NCBI GenBank assembly: GCA_002384855.1
Contig: DGBP01000031.1
Location: 889-7,501, forward strand
Direction of reading: 5' to 3'
DNA: 6,613 bases
From: Nocardioidaceae bacterium UBA4001
GTDB lineage: Bacteria > Actinomycetota > Actinomycetes > Propionibacteriales > Nocardioidaceae
The position numbers and the translations under genes were made by a program. Below, piece after piece: positions 1 through 5,890 of the stretch; the stretch's first letter is position 1, and each line of letters begins with the position of its first letter. The notes beneath the pieces were generated by a model. The model did not search any database. It was not told the DNA's origin and worked only from the letters and a program-made list of their open reading frames with translations.

Positions 1-697
1 CCCGTCGTGGTCGGCGGCCGAGCTCCGCGAGATCGCGCTGCGGGCCGGCCGCGAGCTCGAGGGGGCCCCCGCGGCGGCGGTCCTCGAGTGGGCGGTCGCC
101 ACCTTCGGGAGGCGGTTCGCGGTCACCTCCTCGATGGGCGACGCCGTGCTCACCCACCTCGCCTCGCAGGTCGTCCCGGGCGTCGACGTGGTCTTCCTCG
201 ACACCGGCTACCACTTCGCCGAGACGATCGGGACCCGCGACGCCGTCGCCGCGACCCTTCCGGTCAACCTGCTGACGATCACGCCCGTGCAGTCGGTGGC
301 CGAGCAGGACGCGACGTACGGTCCGCGCCTCCACGAGCGCGACCCCGACCTGTGCTGTGCCCTGCGGAAGGTGGCGCCGCTCGAGTCGGCGCTCGAGGGG
401 TACGACGCCTGGGCGACCGGGCTGCGCCGCGACGAGACGCCCGACCGGGCCGACACGCCCGTGGTCGGCTGGGACGACATGAAGCAGAAGGTCAAGATCG
501 CCCCGCTCGCACGCTGGTCCCAGGACCACGTCGAGCGCTACGCCCGGGAGAACGACGTGCTGGTCAACCCCCTGCTCCACGACGGCTACCCGTCGATCGG
601 CTGCGCACCCTGCACGCGCCGGGTCGCACCGGGCGAGGATCCGCGCAGCGGCCGCTGGTCGGGCACCGCCAAGACCGAGTGCGGGTTGCACGCATGA
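1..697 (+). CDS. cysH: Adenylylsulfate (APS) reductase CysH, 5' end cut off by window
   Basis: Assimilatory reductase that converts APS to sulfite using thioredoxin or a similar donor; cytosolic. The frame is open from base 2, so about 231 codons are present and probably only a short N-terminus is missing. Visible motifs are a PP-loop-like SSMGDAVL (about 128-151), FLDTGYHF, a CC pair at 353-358 (DLCCALRK), a second pair CAPC at 602-613 inside GYPSIGCAPCTRR, and the C-terminal ECGLH with the catalytic cysteine at 680-682. In this family the CC plus CxxC set binds a [4Fe-4S] cluster and marks APS-type rather than PAPS-type (E. coli-like) enzymes, so APS is the inferred substrate. The stop overlaps the next start as ATGA (694-697), which implies translational coupling with the siroheme gene. 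The window ORF starting at base 134 is only an internal methionine; the conserved PP-loop begins before it. Confidence 0.95.
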   Translation, partial: PSWSAAELREIALRAGRELEGAPAAAVLEWAVATFGRRFAVTSSMGDAVLTHLASQVVPGVDVVFLDTGYHFAETIGTRDAVAATLPVNLLTITPVQSVAEQDATYGPRLHERDPDLCCALRKVAPLESALEGYDAWATGLRRDETPDRADTPVVGWDDMKQKVKIAPLARWSQDHVERYARENDVLVNPLLHDGYPSIGCAPCTRRVAPGEDPRSGRWSGTAKTECGLHA

Positions 698-2352
698 GCA
701 CCACCGGCACTCCTCCGGCGCTCGTCGCCCTCGCCCACGGCAGCCGGGACCCGCGCTCGGCCGCCGCTGTCCACCGGCTCCTCGAGGAGGTCTGGTCGCT
801 GCGGCCGGACCTCACCGTCGAGGCGGCGTTCCTCGAGCTCAGCGAGCCTGGCCTCGACGAGGTCGTCGCCAGGCTCGCCGAGGCGGGGACGCGTGACCTC
901 GTGGTCGTGCCGCTGCTGCTGACGGAGGCCTACCACGCTCGGGTCGACCTGCCGGCCGCCGTCGACCGGGCCGGGTCGCGGCACCCCGGTCTGCGGATCC
1001 GGCGGGCGGGCGTGCTCGGGACCGACGACGCCCTCCTCGACGTGCTCGACCGGCGCCTCGCGGCCGCCCCGTCCGAGGGCGGCGACCCGGACGGGCTCGT
1101 GCTCACGTCGGCGGGCTCCTCCGACGCCGCCGCGAACGAGCAGGTGGCCGGCCTGGCCCGACGCTGGGGCGCGCGCCACGGCTTCCCTGCCCTCGCGGCC
1201 TTCGCCTCCGCGGCCCGGCCCGACCCGGGCGAGGCGGTGCGCCGGCTCCACGCCGAGGGCAGTCGGCGGGTCGCGGCCGGCAGGCTGTTCCTGGCCCCCG
1301 GCACGCTTGCCGACCGGGCGGCCGAGCAGGCCCACGACGCGGGTGTCCGAGCTGTCGCCGAGGTGCTCGGGCCGGACCCGGTCGTCGCCGGGCTCGTGCT
1401 CGCGCGGTTCGACGCGGTCGCCGAGGAGGGTGCACCGGTGAGCGCGTGGCAGGACACGGCCCCGGCGCCGTACCCCTCCGGCCTGCGCCTGCACGCCCGT
1501 CGCGTGGTCGTCGTCGGCGGAGGCACCGCGGCTCAGCGACGGGTGCCGGCGCTGCTCGCCGCCGGGGCGGACGTGACGGTCGTCGCGCCCTGGGTCACTC
1601 CCGCGCTGGAGGGGCTCGTCGGCTCGGGCGAGGTCTGCTGGCGGCCCGGCGTCCTCCTCCCGGCCGACCTGGAGGACGCGTGGTACGTCGTCGCGGCTGC
1701 CGCCGATCCCTCCGTGGACGCGGCGACCGTGGCGGCCGCCGAGGATCGGCGACTGTTCTGCGAGCGGGTGGCGGACCCCGCCGAGGGGAGTGCGACCGCG
1801 CCGGCGGTCGGCAGGCACGGAGGTCTCACCGTCGCCGTCCACGGGGAGCTCGCGCCGCGCCGCCTCGCCGAGGTGCGTGACCGGGTGCTCGACGGCCTCG
1901 GTCGTGCCGACGCTCCGGTGCCTCGGAGCGAGCAGCGGCCGGGGGTCGTGCTCGTCGGCGGCGGACCGGGCGACCCGGAGCTGATCACGGTCGCCGGCCG
2001 ACGTGCTCTCGCCGAGGCGGACGTCGTGGTGGCGGACCGGCTCGCGCCCCGGGAGCTGCTCGCCGGGCTCGCCACCGACGTCGAGGTGGTCGACGTCGGA
2101 AGCTGCCCCGCGGACGGGCGAGCACCCAGGAGCAGATCAACGCCGTCCTCGTCGACCGGGTGCGGGCCGGCAAGAGGGTCGTCCGGCTCAAGGGTGGGGA
2201 CAACTTCGTGTTCGGCCGCGGCTTCGAGGAGGTACATGCCTGTGCCGAGGCGGGCGTCCCGGTGTCGGTGGTGCCGGGGCTGTCGAGCGCGATGTCGGTG
2301 CTCGGCCTGGCAGGGATCCCGGTGTCCCATCGGGGGGTCGCCCACGAGGTGA
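694..2352 (+). CDS. cysG: Sirohydrochlorin chelatase (CbiX/SirB) + precorrin-2 dehydrogenase + SUMT N-terminus; frame broken near 2100
   Basis: The ATG at 694 overlaps the cysH stop. Residues 1-248 are a two-repeat CbiX/SirB-like chelatase. AHGSRDP (His15) and EAYHARVDLP (His81) carry the two expected metal-site histidines; the second repeat (SAGSSD 139-144, FLAPGTLADR 199-208) lacks them, as is usual. Residues about 265-405 are a precorrin-2/sirohydrochlorin dehydrogenase with an NAD-binding GGGTAAQRR (275-283) and FCERVADP. Residues about 416 onward are SUMT, beginning VGGGPGDPEL (421-430). Homology stops at residue 469 (base 2100); codons from 2101 to the stop at 2352 are out of frame, and the true continuation is the next entry. 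Restoring one base gives 669 residues ending at 2702. Inferred role: uroporphyrinogen III to siroheme for sulfite reductase. The chelatase may in reality be a separate gene ending at 1441, with cysG starting at GTG 1438 (see findings). Confidence 0.85.
   Translation: MSTTGTPPALVALAHGSRDPRSAAAVHRLLEEVWSLRPDLTVEAAFLELSEPGLDEVVARLAEAGTRDLVVVPLLLTEAYHARVDLPAAVDRAGSRHPGLRIRRAGVLGTDDALLDVLDRRLAAAPSEGGDPDGLVLTSAGSSDAAANEQVAGLARRWGARHGFPALAAFASAARPDPGEAVRRLHAEGSRRVAAGRLFLAPGTLADRAAEQAHDAGVRAVAEVLGPDPVVAGLVLARFDAVAEEGAPVSAWQDTAPAPYPSGLRLHARRVVVVGGGTAAQRRVPALLAAGADVTVVAPWVTPALEGLVGSGEVCWRPGVLLPADLEDAWYVVAAAADPSVDAATVAAAEDRRLFCERVADPAEGSATAPAVGRHGGLTVAVHGELAPRRLAEVRDRVLDGLGRADAPVPRSEQRPGVVLVGGGPGDPELITVAGRRALAEADVVVADRLAPRELLAGLATDVEVVDVGSCPADGRAPRSRSTPSSSTGCGPARGSSGSRVGTTSCSAAASRRYMPVPRRASRCRWCRGCRARCRCSAWQGSRCPIGGSPTR
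1423..1441 (+). promoter_or_regulatory. Internal ribosome binding site and GTG start for precorrin-2 dehydrogenase/SUMT
   Basis: GAGGAGGG (1423-1430) lies 8 bases before a GTG (1438-1440), exactly where the chelatase module ends and the dehydrogenase module begins. GTGA at 1438-1441 also holds a TGA in another frame. That is the overlap expected if the chelatase gene ended here, and it matches the ATGA overlap between cysH and the chelatase. It could drive internal initiation of a separate two-domain enzyme even if the upstream frame reads through. The site is visible; its use is inferred. Confidence 0.5.
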
Positions 2353-2702
2353 CGGTGGTGTCGGGGCACGTCCCGCCCGGCGCTCCCTCGTCGCTGGTCG
2401 ACTGGGACGCGCTCGCCCGGCTGCGGGGGACGCTGGTCCTGCTGATGGCGGTGGAGAACCTGCCCGCCATCGCCGAGCATCTCGTCCTCGGGGGCCGCCC
2501 CAGCGGTACGCCGGTGGCGGTCCTCGTCGAGGGGAGCCTCCCGGGCGAGCGCCGCCTGCTGTCCACCCTCGGCGACGTGGCGGCCGACGTACGCCGCGAG
2601 GGGCTGCGGCCGCCGGCGGTCGTGGTGGTCGGCGACGTGGTGGGGGTGGCTCACCCGGAGCGCTACGCCGCCGTGGCGGTGGGAGGCGCGTCGGTGCCGT
2701 GA
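2103..2702 (+). CDS. C-terminal part of uroporphyrinogen-III C-methyltransferase, displaced by frameshift
   Basis: This frame continues the SUMT domain of the preceding entry without a gap: LPRGRASTQEQIN at 2103-2141, then VVRLKGGDNFVFGRG (2178-2222), a hallmark SUMT motif, then VVPGLSSAM and MAVENLP, ending at TGA 2700-2702. SUMT transfers two methyl groups from S-adenosylmethionine to uroporphyrinogen III to form precorrin-2, the branch point to siroheme and cobalamin. The fragment has no convincing start or ribosome binding site of its own. GTG at 2160 is the first start-like codon, but it lies after conserved residues, so this is not an independent gene. If the one-base break is real, the methyltransferase is inactive; if it is a sequencing error, this is the normal end of a complete enzyme. 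Confidence 0.85.
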   Translation: MPRGRASTQEQINAVLVDRVRAGKRVVRLKGGDNFVFGRGFEEVHACAEAGVPVSVVPGLSSAMSVLGLAGIPVSHRGVAHEVTVVSGHVPPGAPSSLVDWDALARLRGTLVLLMAVENLPAIAEHLVLGGRPSGTPVAVLVEGSLPGERRLLSTLGDVAADVRREGLRPPAVVVVGDVVGVAHPERYAAVAVGGASVP

Positions 2703-2706
2703 TCGT

Positions 2707-2751
2707 CGTCGAGCTGCGCCGCGAGTGACCCGCCGAACCGGCAGCTCGACG
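2707..2751. repeat. Perfect 11-bp inverted repeat just after the siroheme gene
   Basis: CGTCGAGCTGC (2707-2717) is matched exactly by its reverse complement GCAGCTCGACG (2741-2751), with a 23-base spacer. It begins four bases after the SUMT stop and sits just before a second, stronger hairpin. It could be an RNA 3' end stabiliser, the first part of a tandem terminator or a protein site. No T tract follows. The symmetry is certain; the function is unknown. Confidence 0.5.
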
Positions 2752-2760
2752 GGAACCAGA

Positions 2761-2793
2761 GGGGCGGCCGGACCTGGATGGTCCGGCCGCCCC
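2761..2793. terminator. Bidirectional terminator hairpin between convergent genes
   Basis: GGGGCGGCCGGACC (2761-2774) pairs perfectly with GGTCCGGCCGCCCC (2780-2793) around a 5-base loop TGGAT. The 14-bp GC-rich stem lies between two convergent stop codons (2702 on plus, 2811 on minus) and can therefore serve both transcripts. There is no U tract on either side, which is common for hairpin terminators in high-GC actinobacteria. The stem is directly visible; terminator activity is inferred from position. Confidence 0.8.
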
Positions 2794-2810
2794 AGGCGGT
2801 CAGTGCGAGG

Positions 2811-4166
2811 TCAGCGCCCGCCGCGGAAGTCCGGGTCGGCGGACTTGACCCGCGGCTTGAGGACGAACAGCCCCTCCTCGATGCCGGTCACCACGACGGT
2901 GCCCGAGTCGAAGAACGGGTAGTTGCCCCAGGTGCCGGCGAACCCGGTGTGGTCGTCGGCGGGGTAGACGTCGAAGTACCCGCGCTCGCTGAGCCGGCCC
3001 TGGTCCACGCGGTAGGTGTCGTCGACCCGCAGCCCGGAGGTGTAGTTGCTCTTGTAGGCCAGGCCGTCCTTGATGAAGAGGTTGTGGTCGATCGACGAGT
3101 TGCCGTCGCTGTCCATCCCCTCGAGGACCGGGCTGTCGAGGTCCTTCAGGTTCCACACGTAGGTCGTCGTACCGTCGACCGTGCCGAAGAGCTCGTCGAG
3201 CTCGTCGCCGAGCAGGAAGTACTCCTGGTCCTCGGTGAACCAGCCCTGGTGGGTGTAGGCCGAGGTCTCGTACGGCGTGCGGGCGATCTGCGTGATGTCC
3301 GCCTTGTCGGTCGCATCGAGGACGGTCACGGTGTCCTCGTTGGAGGCCACGCAGATCTCCCGCCCGGTGTAGTCGGCGTCGGGCCCCGTGTAGTCCACGC
3401 ACTGGATGTCGTGGGTGTAGCCGTCCCCGCCGTAGCAGCCGGAGACGACCGGGTTGGCCGGGTCGGAGACGTCGAAGGCGATCGGACCGCCGTTGACGCC
3501 CTCGCAGCCGGGGATGGTGACACCCCGCCGCGCACCGATGACGTAGGCGGTGGCGCTGTCCTCGTTCATCGCGATGTTGTGCGCGTGGCCGAAGGTCTTG
3601 ACCACGTTGTCGACCGTCCACTCCTGCGGCTCGGTGACTCCCCGCAGCCGGGTGAGGTCGAAGACCTGCATGCCGTGCCCGGCGGCCTCGGTGACGATGT
3701 ACGCGTGGTCGTCGTACACCTTGAGGTCGCCCCAGATGTTGCCGTAGCTCCCGGGAACCTCGGTGGGCAGCGTGCCGAGGTACACCGGGTCGTAGGCGTC
3801 GGTGATGTCGACGAACGAGGTGCCTTCGTACTGGCTGACCAGGGCGTACTCGTGGCCGGTCTCGGGGTCCTCCCAGCCCCACACGTCGTTGGCCCAGATG
3901 CTCCCGCCGAGCTCGCTGAGCGGCACGAAGGAGGCCAGGTCGATCTTGTGGCAGCCGAAGATCCCGGCCATGCCGTCCTCGCAGCGGAGGTCGGTCATCC
4001 GCTCCTGCGGCACACCGCCAGGGCTGACGTCCTCGGCGACGAGGTCGAAGCCGGCCTCCTTGCCGCTGCCGTCGTGGGTGGGGTGGCCGGTGGCGGGCAC
4101 GGTTGCCGCGAGTACCGCCGCGGTCGTGGTCAGGGCTGCGAGGGCAACCCGGGTCGAACGTCGCAT
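2811..4166 (-). CDS. Secreted choice-of-anchor B family (LVIVD-like repeat) protein
   Basis: A 451-residue protein predicted to be exported. I chose the ATG at 4166 because GGAGGG sits 4 bases upstream and the signal peptide then begins MRRSTRVALAALTT with a hydrophobic run to about residue 24 (cleavage near VPATG-HP). A GTG start at 4190 would add eight residues but has no ribosome binding site. The mature part carries motifs typical of the choice-of-anchor B family: HAHNIAMNE (194-202), GYTHDIQCV (249-257), YTGREIC (266-272), YTHQGWFTEDQ (304-314), IDHNLFIKDG (359-368) and GTWGNYPFFDSGTVVV (411-426). Repeated 'F/L-V-D-x-T/S-D' strands suggest a beta-propeller-like fold. Six cysteines (62, 72, 221, 244, 256, 272) could form disulfides. 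The molecular function of this family is not established. No LPXTG, PEP-CTERM or membrane helix follows FVLKPRVKSADPDFRGGR, so it is probably released or held non-covalently. Confidence 0.9.
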   Translation of the reverse strand: MRRSTRVALAALTTTAAVLAATVPATGHPTHDGSGKEAGFDLVAEDVSPGGVPQERMTDLRCEDGMAGIFGCHKIDLASFVPLSELGGSIWANDVWGWEDPETGHEYALVSQYEGTSFVDITDAYDPVYLGTLPTEVPGSYGNIWGDLKVYDDHAYIVTEAAGHGMQVFDLTRLRGVTEPQEWTVDNVVKTFGHAHNIAMNEDSATAYVIGARRGVTIPGCEGVNGGPIAFDVSDPANPVVSGCYGGDGYTHDIQCVDYTGPDADYTGREICVASNEDTVTVLDATDKADITQIARTPYETSAYTHQGWFTEDQEYFLLGDELDELFGTVDGTTTYVWNLKDLDSPVLEGMDSDGNSSIDHNLFIKDGLAYKSNYTSGLRVDDTYRVDQGRLSERGYFDVYPADDHTGFAGTWGNYPFFDSGTVVVTGIEEGLFVLKPRVKSADPDFRGGR

Positions 4167-4170
4167 GCGT

Positions 4171-4176
4171 CCCTCC
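4171..4176 (-). promoter_or_regulatory. Ribosome binding site deciding the start of the secreted protein
   Basis: On the minus strand GGAGGG is followed by ACGC and then ATG at 4166-4164. This is close to an ideal Shine-Dalgarno distance and supports the shorter start over the GTG at 4190, which would place this site inside the coding region. Confidence 0.75.
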
Positions 4177-4257
4177 GTCTGTTGTGTCACTGCGATGTCG
4201 GAGAGGCCGGCGCAGCGGCACGACAGAAACGGACGTCTCGTGCGAAAGCCTCGAAGT

Positions 4258-4269
4258 GTGACATATCAC
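4258..4269. promoter_or_regulatory. Palindrome GTGACATATCAC upstream of the secreted protein gene
   Basis: The half-sites GTGA and TCAC are perfectly inverted around CATA, in an AT-richer patch about 92 bases upstream of the ATG at 4166. The intergenic stretch 4167-4310 is otherwise featureless. On the minus strand it contains TATGTC, which could be a weak -10 element. The spacing (N4) does not match the TGTGA-N6-TCACA consensus of Crp/GlxR-type regulators, so no regulator is assigned. Operator or promoter function is inference only. Confidence 0.25.
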
Positions 4270-4310
4270 GCCAGGTGAAGGCGGCGTAAGGGGTTATCGG
4301 ACCGCCAGGC

Positions 4311-4905
4311 TCAGTTCAGGCGTACGGCGACCAGGGCGGCGTCGTCCTCGGCGTCCGGAGGCAGCAGGCGCCGCAGGCAGGCGTCGCACAGCTCGTCGAG
4401 GCTCACCCCCTCCCCGGTCAGGTCGACCAGGGTCTCGTGCAGGGCGGTGAGCCCCTCGTCGATCGACTGGCCGCGCCGCTCGACGAGACCGTCGGTGTGG
4501 AGCAGCACCGTCGTTCCCGGGCTGAGGTCCAGGACGGTCGTGGCGCGCGGCGTCGCGGGGTCGAGGCCGAGCAGCAGGTCGGCCTCGTGGCCGGCGAGCA
4601 CCGACACCTCTCCCTCGGGGGCGATCACGATCGGCGGGGGGTGGCCCGCGTTGGACCAGCGCAGCCGGGTCGCCTCGCCCTCCGGAGTCGGACGCTCGAG
4701 CTCGGCGACGACCGCGGCGGCCTGCGCCGCGGGCTGGTAGCGCATCGCGATCTGCAGCCCCTCGGTCTCGGGCGGGTCGGTGAGCAGGCTGCGCTGCAGA
4801 CCCTCGGCGAACGCCTGCTGCTGGTGGTAGAGCCGGGCGTTGTCGAGGGCGAGCCCGGCGCGTGAGGCCACCTCCCGAGCCGTGACCACGTCGTTGGTGT
4901 CCGGG
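4311..4905 (-). CDS. SpoIIE/PP2C-type phosphatase fragment lacking its N-terminal catalytic core
   Basis: Starts with the GAF exit helix (DTNDVVTAREVASRAGLALD), then a linker helix and AEGLQRSLLTDPPE, the usual entry to the SpoIIE domain. The domain reaches RYQPAAQAA and then jumps to VVAELERPTPEGEATRLRWS. The GGDWYDA-type motif and the following GDVxGHG motif, which supply metal-binding aspartates in this family, are both absent. The C-terminal half is normal: NAGHPPP, HTDGLVERR (4473-4499) and EDDAALVAVRL at the end. Family members have roughly 80 more residues at the gap (estimate from memory). GTG at 4889 is the first start-like codon. Phosphatase activity is not expected. Confidence 0.75.
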
Positions 4906-5259
4906 GGGGCCGCACGACGCGTCGCAGAAGAGGCTCACGAGTCCGACCGTCCGTCCCCGGGCGGTCAGCGGCAGGATCAACGCGTGGGCGGGGGCGAGCT
5001 CGCGGAGCAGGTCGCGGGCACGACCCGGTGCCAGGACGGCGCTGATCTCCGGCGTCGCGTTGTGGATCATCGCCGCCTGCCCCGTGCGCAGGACGCGGCT
5101 GACGAACGAGTGCTCGGTGAGGGCCGGGATGCGCTCGCGGGCGTACTCCTCGACGAGCGGCCGCAGGACCGGGTCGTCGTGCCACCACCCGATGTCGCGC
5201 AGGCCGTCGTCGTCGGCCAGGGTCACGATGCACCACGTGCCCAGCGCCGGCACCAGGAG
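4906..5259 (-). CDS. GAF domain fragment of the broken phosphatase gene
   Basis: The GAF-like segment begins abruptly with LLVPALGTWCIVTLADDDG and continues through DIGWWHDDP, LRTGQAAMIHNATPE, LAPGRARDLLREL and ARGRTVGLVSLFCD. This is a recognisable GAF sensor domain of the type placed before SpoIIE phosphatases in actinobacteria. It is out of frame with the PAS part before it and with the phosphatase after it. The frame is open far beyond on both sides (5406 to 4294), but residues outside 5259-4906 are shadow translation. It has no start codon or ribosome binding site of its own. Confidence 0.7.
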
Positions 5260-5890
5260 CCGTCCGTCCCGGGCACCGCGCGCACCTCGAGCCAGGTCGC
5301 GAGCTCGGGGTAGTAGTCCTCGAACGCCACGACGCGGCCGGTGCTCATCGCGGCCCGGTAGTAGTGGCCGAATGCCCGCTCGTCGGAGCCCGGGAGCTGC
5401 TCCCACAGGTTCTCGCCTGCCAGCTGCTCGTAGCTACGGCCGAGGACCCGCTCGGCCTCGGCGTTCATGTAGGTGACCCGCCAGTCCCGGTCGAGGGCGA
5501 GGTAGCCCGAGGACATGGTGGCGAGCACATGGGCGGCGTGGTCGCGGGCGCTGCGCACATCGGTGACGTCGTAGGCGACCCCGACAATGTGTGTGCCCGT
5601 GCCGTTCTCCACCGTCCGGCCCCGGGCGGCCAGCCAGCGGGTACCGCCCTCAGGGAGGGTGACCCGGAACTCCACCCGGTAGTCGCCGGTGTCGAGCGCC
5701 GTCCTCATCGCCCGGTCGACCAGAGGGCGGTCCTCGGGGTGGACCCGGTCCAGGGCGTCGGTCTCGCTGCCGAAGTCGCCGGCGACGTACCCGAGCAGGC
5801 GCTGGAGGCGTTCGTCCGGCTCGACCCGGCCGGTGGAGAGGTCCCAGTCGAACCCGCCGATGCCGGCCCCCCGGGTAGCCTCGCGAGCAT
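5223..5890 (-). CDS. PAS-PAS sensor fragment of the broken phosphatase gene
   Basis: Homologous sequence runs from AGIGGFDWDLSTG (near 5872) to RAVPGTDG (near 5260). The first PAS is PAS_3-like (HPEDRPLVDRAM, GGTRWLAARGR, VGVAYDVTD). The second follows a short linker and contains LALDRDWRVTYMNAEAERVLGR and YYPELATWLEVRA. PAS domains sense ligands, redox state or light, but the ligand cannot be told from sequence. After 5260 the frame runs into an unrelated tail and stops at 5223. The frame is open upstream to 6566, but that stretch is only the antisense of the aldo/keto reductase. ATG at 5890-5888 is a possible start, yet it joins the PAS frame only if one G is added to the six-base run at 5867-5872. 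Confidence 0.7.

Larger units (their letters stand above)
4311..5890 (-). pseudogene. Degraded PAS-PAS-GAF-SpoIIE (PP2C-type) phosphatase regulator
   Basis: Read on the minus strand, the parts of a typical actinobacterial sensor phosphatase appear in the correct order: two PAS domains (about 5870-5262), a GAF domain (about 5259-4910) and a SpoIIE/RsbU-like PP2C phosphatase (4889-4311, stop at 4311-4313). Such proteins dephosphorylate anti-anti-sigma factors or similar targets in partner-switching signalling. Four defects are visible. No start codon lies in frame before the first PAS motif. The PAS-to-GAF join at about 5260 changes frame and lacks the usual helical linker. A seven-base C run at 4903-4909 breaks the frame again. 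The phosphatase lacks its N-terminal metal-binding core at about 4713-4721. As written it cannot produce a working phosphatase. Sequencing or assembly error could explain the single-base breaks but less easily the in-frame loss. The three surviving pieces are listed separately. Confidence 0.75.

Noticed and set aside
7..693. Upstream extension of the siroheme frame back to position 7
   Set aside because: This stretch encodes cysH in another frame. The chelatase begins naturally at ATG 694 with the HGSRDP motif 15 codons in.
586..1842. A 418-codon minus-strand open frame opposite the chelatase/dehydrogenase
   Set aside because: Arginine/glycine-rich shadow translation with no domain. The plus strand carries clear enzyme motifs across the whole stretch.
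1533..2654. A 373-codon minus-strand open frame opposite the dehydrogenase/SUMT
   Set aside because: Shadow frame of low complexity; the plus strand contains SUMT motifs on both sides of the frame break.
4258..4269. Reading the palindrome as a Crp/GlxR binding site
   Set aside because: The half-sites are separated by four bases rather than six, and the right half-site ends in G instead of A, so the consensus is not met.
2778..4289. A 503-codon plus-strand open frame opposite the secreted protein gene
   Set aside because: It is the antisense shadow of a high-GC gene: valine/glycine/aspartate-rich low-complexity composition, no recognisable motif and no ribosome binding site, while the opposite strand has a signal peptide and family motifs.
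4270..4305. Possible terminator after the phosphatase gene (GGCGG ... CCGCC on the minus strand)
   Set aside because: Only five base pairs with a loop of about 17 bases and no T tract; expected by chance at this GC content.
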